Below, piece after piece: positions 16,883 to 25,740 of a stretch of DNA of 63,633 nt. The stretch lies in the NCBI GenBank assembly GCA_017468385.1, contig JAFUIQ010000003.1, positions 1 to 63,633 of the forward strand, given 5' to 3'. The stretch comes from Clostridia bacterium. Lineage in GTDB: Bacteria; Bacillota; Clostridia; Oscillospirales; CAG-272. Numbering within the stretch: position 1 is the first letter of the stretch; the number at the start of each line of letters is the position of its first letter. Position numbers and translations under genes: made by a program. Below the pieces are notes generated by a model. That model was not told where the DNA came from. It saw nothing but the letters and a program-made list of their open reading frames with translations, and did no database searches.

Positions 16883-18379
16883 ATGGCGGATCTGGATTAT
16901 TTGGCATCGAGCGGGCCGCGGCGGGCGTGGATCCGCTTTACGCGGAGTGTAAAATCCCTGCCCGGCCGGGTAGGGGGGTGGATCGGCGGTCTGCCCCGCC
17001 GTCTGGGCGGGATGTTCCGCTCCCTTTTGGGGGCGGTGATATCCGTGGGGCTGATCTTCATCCGCGGCGACTGGGCCACCCGGCTGTCCTTCGGGATCAT
17101 GGGATTCGGCTGTCTGCGCCGGGGGCGCATCGGTCGGGGGCTGATCTATCTGTTCACGCAGATCGCCTTCTGGTATTTCTTCTTCACCTTCGGGGTGGGA
17201 TGGCTGGCTCTCATGCCCACCTTGGGCAAGGTAGCCCAGGGGGAGGTCTGGAACGAGGAAAAGGGCATCTTTGAGTATGCCCGGGGGGACAACTCCATGC
17301 TGGTGCTGCTGTACGGCATCGTGACGCTGATTATCATTCTCTTGTATGTGTGCATATACTTTTCCTCGATACGGGTGTGCTACGATGCGGAATGCCGCGC
17401 CCGCCGGGCGGAGCGGATCCCCACCCTGGGGGACGAGATCGCCGCCTTGCGGGATCGGGATTTCCACAAAACGCTGCTGTTTCTGCCCGTGCTGGCGGTG
17501 GTGATCTTCACTGTCCTGCCGCTGATTTTCATGATCAGCCTGTCCTTCACCAACTACGACCGGTTCCACATGCCGCCGGGCAATCTGTTCACGTGGGTGG
17601 GGTGGGAGAATTTCCGCGCCATCTTCGGCCTGGGCGGCAACGCCCTGCTGGGCAATACGTTCCGATCCATTTTGTCCTGGACGCTGGTGTGGGCGTTTTT
17701 CGCCACCGTCACCAACTACGCGCTGGGCATGATCCTGGCCATCTTCATCAATCATCGGGGCATCCGCTTCAAGAAATTCTTCCGCACGGTGTTCGTCACG
17801 ACCATCGCCATTCCCCAGTTTGTGTCGCTGATGTTCATGCGGAATCTGCTGGCGGACAACGGTCTGGTCAACGTGTTCCTCACCCAGATGGGGTGGGTGG
17901 ACGCGCCGATCCGCTTTCTCACCGACGGCAATATCGCCCGGATTACGGTGATTCTGGTGAATATGTGGGTGGGCATCCCCTACTCCATGCTGATCACCAC
18001 GGGCATCCTTCTGAATATCCCCGCCGATCTGTATGAGGCGTCCCGCATCGACGGGGCAGGGCCCGTGAAGCAGTTCACCACCATCACCCTGCCGTATGTG
18101 CTGTTTGTGACCACGCCCTATCTGATCACCCAGTTCGTGGGGAACATCAACAATTTCAACGTGATCTGGCTGCTGACCGGCGGCGGTCCCATGACGGGCG
18201 AGTATTACCAGGGCGGGCGGACGGATCTGTTGGTTACGTGGCTGTACCGCATCACCACCGGCGAGCAGAATTACAAGCTGGCGTCCGTCATCGGCATCAT
18301 CACCTTTGCGGTATGCGCCGCCTTTTCACTGATCGTATACAGCCGGAGCGGATCGGCAAAGGAGGGCAAATTCCTGTGA
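16883..18379 (+). CDS. Maltodextrin ABC transporter permease, MalF type, with N-terminal membrane extension
   Basis: This 498-residue permease starts after AAGGAGGCAGGAT. The C-terminal ~300 residues form the standard MalF core with the EAA loop EASRIDGAGPVKQFTTITLP that contacts the ATPase. The first ~190 residues are an extra region with three or four membrane segments, as seen in larger Firmicute MalF/GanP-type proteins. It overlaps the next permease gene by 4 bp (GTGA). No ATPase gene is nearby, so a shared MsmK/MalK-like ATPase encoded elsewhere is expected. Confidence 0.9.
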   Translation: MADLDYLASSGPRRAWIRFTRSVKSLPGRVGGWIGGLPRRLGGMFRSLLGAVISVGLIFIRGDWATRLSFGIMGFGCLRRGRIGRGLIYLFTQIAFWYFFFTFGVGWLALMPTLGKVAQGEVWNEEKGIFEYARGDNSMLVLLYGIVTLIIILLYVCIYFSSIRVCYDAECRARRAERIPTLGDEIAALRDRDFHKTLLFLPVLAVVIFTVLPLIFMISLSFTNYDRFHMPPGNLFTWVGWENFRAIFGLGGNALLGNTFRSILSWTLVWAFFATVTNYALGMILAIFINHRGIRFKKFFRTVFVTTIAIPQFVSLMFMRNLLADNGLVNVFLTQMGWVDAPIRFLTDGNIARITVILVNMWVGIPYSMLITTGILLNIPADLYEASRIDGAGPVKQFTTITLPYVLFVTTPYLITQFVGNINNFNVIWLLTGGGPMTGEYYQGGRTDLLVTWLYRITTGEQNYKLASVIGIITFAVCAAFSLIVYSRSGSAKEGKFL

Positions 18380-19218
18380 GACTGCGAAAAAATCTGACCC
18401 GGATTCTGATCTACGCCTTGCTCACCGCCCTGGCGGTGATCTGGCTGATCCCCATCTTCTTTCTCATCGTCCATTCCTTCCGGGCGGAGCCGGGGGCGGC
18501 CATCCGCTATCTGTTTCCCAAGACGTATACGTGGAACAATTACGTGCGGCTGTTCACGGATACAGAATTGTTCAACTTCCCCAGATGGTATCTGAACACC
18601 CTGGTGGTGTCCGTGGCCAGCTGTTTTTTGTCCACCTTGTACGTGCTGATGATTTCCTACGCCTTCTCCCGCCTGCGATTCCGCGGTCGGAATGCCATGA
18701 TGCGGGCGGGGCTGATCCTCAACATGTTCCCGGGCTTTATGGCCATGATCGCCGTGTATTTCATTCTGAAGGCGGTGGGGCTGACCCAGTCGCTTCTGGC
18801 CCTGGTTCTTGTTTATTCGGGCTCGGCGGCGCTGACCTACTACGTGGCGAAGGGATTCTTTGACACGATCCCTCTGGCACTGGACGAGGCGGCCACCATC
18901 GACGGGGCGTCCAAATCCACCATTTTCTGGCGGATCACCCTGCCCTTGTCCAAGCCCATCGTGGTGTATACGGTGCTCATGTCCTTTATGGCGCCGTGGA
19001 TGGATTTCATCTTTGCGTCGGTGATCATGAAGGACAATTACGAAAACTACACCGTGGCGCTGGGGCTGTTCCAGATGATTACAAGAGAGAACATCTACGA
19101 TTACTTCACTGTGTTCTGCGCGGGGGCGGTGGTGGTGGCGATCCCCATTGCGCTGCTCTTCCTCTTCATGCAGAAGTATTACGTGGAGGGCGTGACGGGC
19201 GGTGCCGTCAAGGGCTGA
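18376..19218 (+). CDS. Maltodextrin ABC transporter permease, MalG type
   Basis: This 280-residue permease has six predicted membrane segments and the EAA loop EAATIDGASKSTIFWRITLP. I chose the GTG at 18376, which overlaps the malF stop and follows GGAGGGCAAATTCCT; upstream in-frame starts would lie deep inside malF. It forms the second half of the channel with the preceding MalF-like protein and receives sugar from the lipoprotein at 15373-16602. Confidence 0.9.
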   Translation: MRLRKNLTRILIYALLTALAVIWLIPIFFLIVHSFRAEPGAAIRYLFPKTYTWNNYVRLFTDTELFNFPRWYLNTLVVSVASCFLSTLYVLMISYAFSRLRFRGRNAMMRAGLILNMFPGFMAMIAVYFILKAVGLTQSLLALVLVYSGSAALTYYVAKGFFDTIPLALDEAATIDGASKSTIFWRITLPLSKPIVVYTVLMSFMAPWMDFIFASVIMKDNYENYTVALGLFQMITRENIYDYFTVFCAGAVVVAIPIALLFLFMQKYYVEGVTGGAVKG

Positions 19219-19249
19219 GGCTATTTTCAATCAACGGAGGAGATCCAAC

Positions 19250-21676
19250 ATGAAGGATTTGGGTGTGCGTTTATCGGCGGAGATGAAGCGGGCGAAATTC
19301 GGCAGCATGACGGTGGCGGAGCAGTACAATTTCGTCTCCGAATTTGTCATGCGGGAGTATCGCGGAAAGATCGAGGATGCCCGGGCCGCTATGGGGCGCA
19401 AAAAGTGCGCCTACTATTTCTCGGCGGAATTTCTCATGGGGCGGCTGATCTATTCGAATCTTCTGAATCTGGGGATCCTGTCGCAGGTGAAGGATGCCAT
19501 GGCGGAAAACGGGGCGGATATCGCCGCCTTTGAGGAGATCCCCGACCATGCCCTGGGCAATGGCGGCCTGGGCCGTCTGGCCGCCTGTTTTCTGGATTCC
19601 GCCGCCACCGTGGGCGTGCCGCTCCACGGATACGGCATCCGCTACCGGTACGGATTCTTCCGGCAGGATTTGTCCCACGGCCACCAGAAAGAATGGCCGG
19701 ACGACTGGTCCCGGGTGGGGGATCCCTGGTCCATCCGCCGGGAGGGGGATGCGGTGACGGTCACGTTGTCCGGGAAGACGGTGCGGGCCGTGCCCTACGA
19801 TCTGCCCGTGTTCGGCTACGGTACGAGGGTTCCTGACGAAAATACACCCTCGTGTGATAAGCATGAAAATAGCAGTGACGATATCCGATGCTTGGGGGCC
19901 GGCACTGCCGGTGGGACCGGCACGGCCGGCGGGGACATCCGTATTCTCCGGCTGTGGCAGGCGGAGGCGGAATCTCCTCTGGATTTCCCCCTGTTTGACG
20001 CGGGAAAGTACCTGCCCGCCGTGGCGGAGGCGGAATGGGCCGGCCGCATTTCCGCGGTGCTGTACCCCAACGACAACAGCCGGGAGGGGAAGGAATTGCG
20101 CCTGCGGCAGCAGTATTTTTTCACCGATGCATCGGTGGAGGATATTTTGCGCCGGTTTGAGAAGTCCCACGGGAAGGATTTTGCCAAACTGCCCGACTTC
20201 TGTCGGATCCAGCTGAACGATACCCATCCTGTCTGGGCGATTCCCGCTCTGATCCTCCGTCTGGGCGAGCGGGGCGTGGCTTTCCGGGATGCCTTCCCCA
20301 TCGTGCGGAAGATCTTTGCCTATACGAATCACACCGTCATGCAGGAAGCGTTGGAGGTGTGGGAGGCGGATCTGGTGCGCTCCGTTTGCCCCCGTGCCTT
20401 CGCCGTCATTGAGCAGATCCAGGCGGAGCTGGAGCGGGAGATGGCAGAGCGGCACCTGGTGCGGGATCCGTTGAACATCGTGGTGGGAGAGCATATCCAC
20501 ATGGCCCGTCTTTCGTCCTATGTGGGCTACGCCATCAACGGCGTGGCGGCGCTGCACACGGATATTCTGCGGCGCACCGTGCTCCGCCCCTGGTACGAGG
20601 TGTATCCCGACAAATTCCAGAACAAGACCAACGGCATCACCCAGCGGCGGTGGCTGCTTCTGGCCAATCCGTCACTGGCGTCCTTTATTACGGATCGGAT
20701 CGGGGACGACTTTATCACCGAGCCCGATGATCTGGCCCGCCTGCGCCCCTACGCGGAGGATGCCGATTCCCTGACGGAATTTGCCCGCATCAAGGCGGCG
20801 AACAAACAGCGGCTCAGCGGTGAGATCGCCCGCCGCTGCGGGATCAAGTTGGATCCCGCCATGCTGTTTGATATCCAGATCAAGCGGCTCCACGAGTACA
20901 AGCGGCAGCTGATGAACGCCCTCTCCATCGTGTGGCTGTATCAGGGAATCCAAAGCGGGGAAATCACGGATTTCACGCCCACGGCGTTTATCTTCGGTGC
21001 GAAGAGCGCGCCGGGCTATGCAAGAGCCAAGGGCATCATCCGCTATATTCTGGCCATTGCGGACCAAATCGAAAAAGATCCCGCTGTGCGGGATCGGATC
21101 AAGGTGGTATTCATCCCGGACTACAACGTGTCCTGGGCGGAAGGATTGGTGGCGGCGGGGGATCTGTCGGAGCAGATCTCCCAGGCGGGCACGGAGGCCA
21201 GCGGCACGGGCAACATGAAATTCATGCTGAACGGGGCACCCACGCTGGGCACCTACGACGGGGCCAACATGGAGATTCTGGAAGCATCCGGGGAGGAGAA
21301 CAACTACTTCTTTGGCCCCCGGGCGGAGGAGATGCGCCGCCGCATGGAGAATTACGATCCCCGCGCGGTCTATACCGCGGACCGGCGGCTGGCGCGGGCG
21401 GTGGATACGCTGATCGACGGCACGTTTTCGGATGTGGGCGGGATCTTCGCGGAATTGTACGCGTCGCTTTTGGACGGGGCGTCCTGGCACCGGGCGGATC
21501 ACTACTGCGTGCTGGGCGACTTCGCCGATTACACCGCGGCGAAGATGCGGGCGAATCGGGATTACCGGGACACGCTGGCTTACGCCAAGCGGGGGCTGAT
21601 CTGCACCGCCTCGTCGGGGCGATTCTCCGCCGACCGCACCGTGCGGGAATACGCGAAGGATATCTGGGGCGTGTGA
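19250..21676 (+). CDS. glgP: Glycogen/starch/maltodextrin phosphorylase with in-frame insertion
   Basis: This 808-residue enzyme cleaves alpha-1,4-glucans with phosphate to give glucose 1-phosphate. The pyridoxal phosphate motif EASGTGNMKFMLNGA holds the Schiff-base Lys657; RIQLNDTHPVWAIPALI and KTNGITQRRWL are also typical. Residues ~193-228, after GYGT and before IRILRLW, form an insertion absent from the usual family pattern (see the separate entry). The start follows ACGGAGGAGATCCAAC, 31 bp after malG, so import and phosphorolysis are co-expressed. Confidence 0.93.
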   Translation: MKDLGVRLSAEMKRAKFGSMTVAEQYNFVSEFVMREYRGKIEDARAAMGRKKCAYYFSAEFLMGRLIYSNLLNLGILSQVKDAMAENGADIAAFEEIPDHALGNGGLGRLAACFLDSAATVGVPLHGYGIRYRYGFFRQDLSHGHQKEWPDDWSRVGDPWSIRREGDAVTVTLSGKTVRAVPYDLPVFGYGTRVPDENTPSCDKHENSSDDIRCLGAGTAGGTGTAGGDIRILRLWQAEAESPLDFPLFDAGKYLPAVAEAEWAGRISAVLYPNDNSREGKELRLRQQYFFTDASVEDILRRFEKSHGKDFAKLPDFCRIQLNDTHPVWAIPALILRLGERGVAFRDAFPIVRKIFAYTNHTVMQEALEVWEADLVRSVCPRAFAVIEQIQAELEREMAERHLVRDPLNIVVGEHIHMARLSSYVGYAINGVAALHTDILRRTVLRPWYEVYPDKFQNKTNGITQRRWLLLANPSLASFITDRIGDDFITEPDDLARLRPYAEDADSLTEFARIKAANKQRLSGEIARRCGIKLDPAMLFDIQIKRLHEYKRQLMNALSIVWLYQGIQSGEITDFTPTAFIFGAKSAPGYARAKGIIRYILAIADQIEKDPAVRDRIKVVFIPDYNVSWAEGLVAAGDLSEQISQAGTEASGTGNMKFMLNGAPTLGTYDGANMEILEASGEENNYFFGPRAEEMRRRMENYDPRAVYTADRRLARAVDTLIDGTFSDVGGIFAELYASLLDGASWHRADHYCVLGDFADYTAAKMRANRDYRDTLAYAKRGLICTASSGRFSADRTVREYAKDIWGV
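19823..19934 (+). other. Palindrome-rich in-frame insertion inside glgP
   Basis: About 110 bp encode ~36 extra residues between the conserved GYGT and LRLW segments. The DNA holds ACGAGGGT/ACCCTCGT (19823-19830, 19846-19853), AAGCAT/ATGCTT (19859-19864, 19888-19893), and repeated GGCCGG/CCGGC blocks (19897-19929). The peptide is Gly/Thr/Ala-rich at its end. It keeps the reading frame, like palindromic elements that insert into genes. Confidence 0.6.
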
Positions 21677-21703
21677 TGGAGTTGGCTTCAATCCGCACAT
21701 GAT

Positions 21704-21725
21704 GGGAGGGGAAACCCCTCCCCTA
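21704..21725. repeat. Short interspersed hairpin (GTAGGGGAGGG type)
   Basis: GGGAGGGG and CCCCTCCC are paired around AAA, followed by CTAC. This is the reverse complement of the hairpin at 13226-13249. Confidence 0.7.
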
Positions 21726-21783
21726 CAAAGAAGGATTACGCCACCCCGTACGGCGGAAGATGGGTGAGACTTTCATCTATCTT

Positions 21784-21869
21784 GTAGGGACCGGCGTCCT
21801 CGACGGTCCGTAGCCGTGAAGTGTGTGCTTTCTCTATGTCTTTGGACCGTCGAGGACGCCGGTCCCTAC
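21784..21869. repeat. Family B inverted pair, 26-bp arms
   Basis: The arms at 21784-21809 and 21844-21869 are perfect inverted copies built on GTAGGGACCGGCGTCCTCGA. The spacer is 34 bp. Together with the hairpin at 21704-21725 these fill most of the gap between glgP and pgsA; no gene is seen there. Confidence 0.85.
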
Positions 21870-21889
21870 AAAAAAATCCGCCATCACAA

Positions 21890-21923
21890 ACAAAAACCTC
21901 CGAAGGGTTATCCTCCGGAGGTT
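21890..21923 (-). terminator. Terminator after pgsA
   Basis: AACCTCCG and CGGAGGTT pair; the minus strand continues with TTTTGTTTG. Confidence 0.8.
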
Positions 21924-21939
21924 CATTGTTTATATATCC

Positions 21940-22518
21940 TTATTTCATTTTAATATTCTTGCCGTAGGCGGTGAAATACTCCACACCGCTCCAGATGGTC
22001 ATCACGATCATGGCCGCGATGGTCACATAGGAGAGCAGATGATACTGGGTAAACAAGGGGAAGGGCAGGATCACCGGCTCCAGGATCACGCACAGAATGC
22101 ACACCACCTGGGTCACGGTCTTCACCTTGCCCAGCCAGGCGGCGGCGATCACCGCACCGCTCTGCGAAGCGGCCAGCAGGCGCAGGGAGGTAACGGCCAG
22201 TTCGCGGAGCATCACGATGGCGGCGGCCCATACAAAGATGGGACGCAGATCGGCACAGTACACGAGAATACCCAGCATGGCGCCGAACACCAGGAATTTG
22301 TCCGCCAGAGGATCCATCAGCTTGCCGAAGTCGGTGATCATGTTGTATTTGCGGGCGATTTTTCCGTCCAGCATATCGGTCAGGGACGTGAGGGCGAACA
22401 GCACCGCCGCGATCACGCGGACCAGGGTGTCGGACAGCCCCAGGGGAACGCAGAGAAACAGCATAAATACGGGCACGAGAATCACGCGCAAAACCGTCAG
22501 TTTATTCGGAAGATTCAT
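21940..22518 (-). CDS. pgsA: CDP-diacylglycerol-glycerol-3-phosphate 3-phosphatidyltransferase
   Basis: This 192-residue membrane enzyme makes phosphatidylglycerol phosphate, the first step to phosphatidylglycerol and cardiolipin. It holds the CDP-alcohol phosphotransferase signature D-x2-DG-x2-AR-x8-G-x3-D-x3-D as TDMLDGKIARKYNMITDFG followed by KLMDPLAD near residues 46-71, and several membrane segments. It ends a run of minus-strand genes, 14 bp after rimO, and is followed by a terminator. The rimO-pgsA neighbourhood is common in Firmicutes. Confidence 0.93.
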   Translation of the reverse strand: MNLPNKLTVLRVILVPVFMLFLCVPLGLSDTLVRVIAAVLFALTSLTDMLDGKIARKYNMITDFGKLMDPLADKFLVFGAMLGILVYCADLRPIFVWAAAIVMLRELAVTSLRLLAASQSGAVIAAAWLGKVKTVTQVVCILCVILEPVILPFPLFTQYHLLSYVTIAAMIVMTIWSGVEYFTAYGKNIKMK

Positions 22519-22532
22519 AATGCATACACTCC

Positions 22533-23882
22533 TTACAGAATCGTTTCGCCCACCAGGTCGTAATCCATGGCGGCGCTGATTTTCACATCCACCATCTCAC
22601 CCTCTTCGTACTTCGTACCGGCGGGGGAGGTGAAGTAGACCTTGCCGTCGATCTCGGGGGCATCACACCGGGTGCGGCCGAAATAGGCTTCCGCCACCAC
22701 GTCGTATCCCTCGCACAGAACGTGCTCGGTCTTGCCCACAAAGGACTGCTTCCAATTCTCGCTGATCTCCGCCTGGGTGCGCATGAGGATGTCGGCGCGG
22801 TCCTGGGCGATCTGGGCATCCACCTGGTCAGGCATATCGTAGGCGGGGGTACCCTCCTCACGGGAGTAGGGGAATACGCCCACGCACTCGAATTTCTCCT
22901 CCTTCACGAAACGGCACAGCGTCTCGAAATCCTCCTCCGTCTCCCCGGGGAATCCGGTGATGAAGGTGGTGCGGAGAACGATGCCGGGCACGCCCTCGCG
23001 GAGTCGATGGATGGCGTCCTTGATGCACGCGGAATCGCCGTGGCGGTTCATGCGGGCCAGCACCGCGTCGGACGCGTGCTGGAGGGGGATGTCGATGTAT
23101 TTGACCACCCGGTCGTTTCCGGCCATCTCTGCCACCAATTCGGGGGTGATCTTGTCGGGATAGCAGTACAGCAGGCGGATCCACGGGATTTTCGTGGCGT
23201 CGGTGATGGCCCGGATCAGGCGGGGCAGGGCGTACTCGCCGTACAGATCGAAACCGTAGGCGGAGGTGTCCTGGGCCACCAGGATGAGTTCCTTGATGCC
23301 CATCTCGTCCAGGGTTTTTGCTTCGGCCACGATATCCTCCACCGTGCGGGAGCGCATATTGCCCCGGATGTAGGGGATGGCGCAGTAGGCACAGCGATTG
23401 CTGCAGCCCTCGGAGATTTTCAGATAAGCATAGGCGTCGCCGGTGGTGACCACCCGGTCGCCGCCCAGAGCCAGTTTTTCCTTATCGTCGAAGCGGGCGT
23501 ATTTTCCCTCAGCCTTGGCCAGCGCCGCCTCGATCGCCTCGGTGATGTGGTGGATGGATCCCACGCCCAGAACCGCGTCGATCTCCGGCATTTCCGTGAG
23601 CAATTCCTCCCGGTACCGCTCCGGCAGACAGCCGGTGACGATCAGCGCTTTCAGGTTGGCGTTTTCCTTCAGCCACGCCACATCCAGAATGTTGTCGATG
23701 GCCTCCTGCTTGGCGCTTTCAATAAAGGCGCAGGTGTTGACGATGACCACATCCGCCTCGCTTTCCTCCGGCGTGATGGTGTATCCCGCCTGGGCGATGT
23801 GGGCCAGCATGACCTCCGTGTCCAGCTGATTTTTCGGGCAGCCCAGGGACACAAAGCCCACTTTGATATCCGATTTTTTCAT
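22533..23882 (-). CDS. rimO: Ribosomal protein S12 methylthiotransferase RimO
   Basis: This 449-residue radical SAM enzyme adds a methylthio group to an Asp of ribosomal protein S12. The N-terminal domain begins VGFVSLGCPKNQLDTE, with further cysteines in NTCAF and VTGCLPERY for one iron-sulfur cluster; the radical SAM motif is CSNRCAYC; a TRAM domain ends the protein. I chose the ATG behind GGGAGATACT rather than one four codons upstream. It follows recX by 15 bp. Confidence 0.95.
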   Translation of the reverse strand: MKKSDIKVGFVSLGCPKNQLDTEVMLAHIAQAGYTITPEESEADVVIVNTCAFIESAKQEAIDNILDVAWLKENANLKALIVTGCLPERYREELLTEMPEIDAVLGVGSIHHITEAIEAALAKAEGKYARFDDKEKLALGGDRVVTTGDAYAYLKISEGCSNRCAYCAIPYIRGNMRSRTVEDIVAEAKTLDEMGIKELILVAQDTSAYGFDLYGEYALPRLIRAITDATKIPWIRLLYCYPDKITPELVAEMAGNDRVVKYIDIPLQHASDAVLARMNRHGDSACIKDAIHRLREGVPGIVLRTTFITGFPGETEEDFETLCRFVKEEKFECVGVFPYSREEGTPAYDMPDQVDAQIAQDRADILMRTQAEISENWKQSFVGKTEHVLCEGYDVVAEAYFGRTRCDAPEIDGKVYFTSPAGTKYEEGEMVDVKISAAMDYDLVGETIL

Positions 23883-23897
23883 AGTATCTCCCATATG

Positions 23898-24536
23898 TTA
23901 TTCGGCGTCAAAGGAAGCGATGGCCTCCTTGATCTCGCTGCCGGAATAGCCCATGCGAAGCAGGGACAGAACCATCTTCTGCTTCTCCTGGGGATCCGTC
24001 GGCACCTCGACGTACTTTTTATCAATGATTACATGGAGCGCGTGAAGGAAATCCTCCTCGGGGATCTCATCCAGCGCCGCCTCAATCACCTCGCGGGGGT
24101 ATCCCTTGGTGGACAATTCCGCCACGATGCGGCGGCGACCCCAGTATTTGCGGCGCAGATAGGTGTCGATGGCGTGCTCTACCTGCACATCCTCCCGCAC
24201 CATGCCGTGCTCCACGGCATAGTCGGCGGCGGCACCGCAGATTTCCTCGGAAAAATCATACCCCTTCAGTTTCTGGATCAGGGTACGGCGGCTCACGCCG
24301 GAATAGGACAAAATTCCCTTCATGCGGGCGATGGCGCGGGACATGGCCGCGCTCTGTTCCATTCCGAAATAGTCCTCCTCGGTGATGACCGCGCCGCAGT
24401 GCAGACGGCCCCACTTCCAAAATTCCCGGGAGATCAGATACTCCACAGTGTTCGCATTGTCTGCCGTATCCGCCAGAATGGTGACGGAAATGCCCGCCGG
24501 GGATTCGGATACGGCCTTAATACTGTACGTAATCAC
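23898..24536 (-). CDS. recX: Regulatory protein RecX
   Basis: This ~212-residue helical protein limits RecA filament activity. It has the three-repeat RecX pattern, for example SYSGVSRRTLIQKLKGYDF, DTYLRRKYWGRRRIVAELSTKGYPREVIEAAL and LLRMGYSGSEIKEAI. The GTG start is chosen because AAGGAG lies 5 nt before it; an ATG five codons earlier would place that site inside the gene. It follows recF by 52 bp in the recA cluster, so repair and its control are linked. Confidence 0.88.
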   Translation of the reverse strand: MITYSIKAVSESPAGISVTILADTADNANTVEYLISREFWKWGRLHCGAVITEEDYFGMEQSAAMSRAIARMKGILSYSGVSRRTLIQKLKGYDFSEEICGAAADYAVEHGMVREDVQVEHAIDTYLRRKYWGRRRIVAELSTKGYPREVIEAALDEIPEEDFLHALHVIIDKKYVEVPTDPQEKQKMVLSLLRMGYSGSEIKEAIASFDAE

Positions 24537-24588
24537 GGTAACTCCTTGCATTCTTATGCTGTCAGTGTATAGATGATGTATGGCGAAA

Positions 24589-25725
24589 TCAGCGCTTGCG
24601 CCAGACCTCGCCCCCCGATACGGCGAAGAGCGCCACATCGGGAATATGGGAAAACACGGTTTCTGCCTCGCAGGAGGTGATGATCACCTGCCGCTCGCCC
24701 AGTGCGGAGAGCAGGTATTCCCGCCGCTCGCCGTCCAATTCGGAGAAAACGTCATCCAGAAGATAGACCGGCTCCTCCCCGCCCACGGAGCGGGACATGG
24801 CCCCCTCCGCCAGCTTCATGGCCAGAGCCAGGGATCGACGCTGTCCTTGCGAAGCATACAGTTTGGCACTTTGGCCGTTCAGATCGATGGCCACGTCATC
24901 CCGATGGATGCCGTAGAGGGTGGTGCCCGCCCCGATCTCCCGGGGCAGCCGTTCCGTCAGGACGGCATACAGCCGATCGGCCACCGCCGCCTCGCCCCCA
25001 TGGGCGATATCCGGGGGCGCATCGCTGCCGCAGGCGCAGATATAGGACAGACGGGGAATCTCCCGCCCGCCGGTCATGTCACGAAAGCACTGTCCCACCA
25101 GATCGTTGAGCCGATCCGTATAGGCGGATCGCCAGGATACGATGGCCGCGCCGCTCCGCGAGAGCTGGCCCGCGTAGACCGCCCACTGGTGATCCTCCAC
25201 GCTCATTCCCTCCGCCGCCTGCTTGATCAGGGCATTGCGCTCCGCCAGGGCGCGGGTGTACACGCTGAGGGCGGATACATATCCCGGATACAGCTGGGCC
25301 AGAGCGATGTCCAGAAAGGCACGCCGCTCCGCGGGGGAGCCGGTGACCAGGGACAGATGCTCCGGGCAGAAAAGCACGGCCCGGAAGGATCCCACCAATT
25401 CTTTCACCCCCGACAGGGGGGCGCCGCCCCGGGTGATCCGCTTCTTTCCCCGGGTGGGGAAGGTGACGGACAGGTGGGTGTCGTACACATCCGCCTCACC
25501 CCGACAGGTGAGGGATGCGGTACCGAAATCGCACCCGGTGCGCACCAGCAGCTTGTCCGGCACGCCCCGGAAGGATTTTCCCCGGGCGAAATAGTACATA
25601 CCCTCAAGAATGTTGGATTTTCCCTGGGCATTGGCCCCCCAGAGCACGTTGACACCGGGGGAGAATTCCACCCGGGCCTCGTGGATGTTCCGAAAATCCT
25701 CAAAGGAGATGGCTGTCGCTTTCAT
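24589..25725 (-). CDS. recF: DNA replication and repair protein RecF
   Basis: This 378-residue ABC-type ATPase helps load RecA at single-strand gaps. Visible motifs are Walker A GANAQGKSN (residues ~33-41), the RecF signature SQGQRRSLALAMKLAEG and Walker B VYLLDDVFSELD. It lies 15 bp after recA on the same strand. This is unusual: recF normally sits in the dnaA-dnaN-recF-gyrB cluster at the replication origin, and none of those neighbours are here. Confidence 0.95.
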   Translation of the reverse strand: MKATAISFEDFRNIHEARVEFSPGVNVLWGANAQGKSNILEGMYYFARGKSFRGVPDKLLVRTGCDFGTASLTCRGEADVYDTHLSVTFPTRGKKRITRGGAPLSGVKELVGSFRAVLFCPEHLSLVTGSPAERRAFLDIALAQLYPGYVSALSVYTRALAERNALIKQAAEGMSVEDHQWAVYAGQLSRSGAAIVSWRSAYTDRLNDLVGQCFRDMTGGREIPRLSYICACGSDAPPDIAHGGEAAVADRLYAVLTERLPREIGAGTTLYGIHRDDVAIDLNGQSAKLYASQGQRRSLALAMKLAEGAMSRSVGGEEPVYLLDDVFSELDGERREYLLSALGERQVIITSCEAETVFSHIPDVALFAVSGGEVWRKR

Positions 25726-25740
25726 ATATAAATGGAAGAA

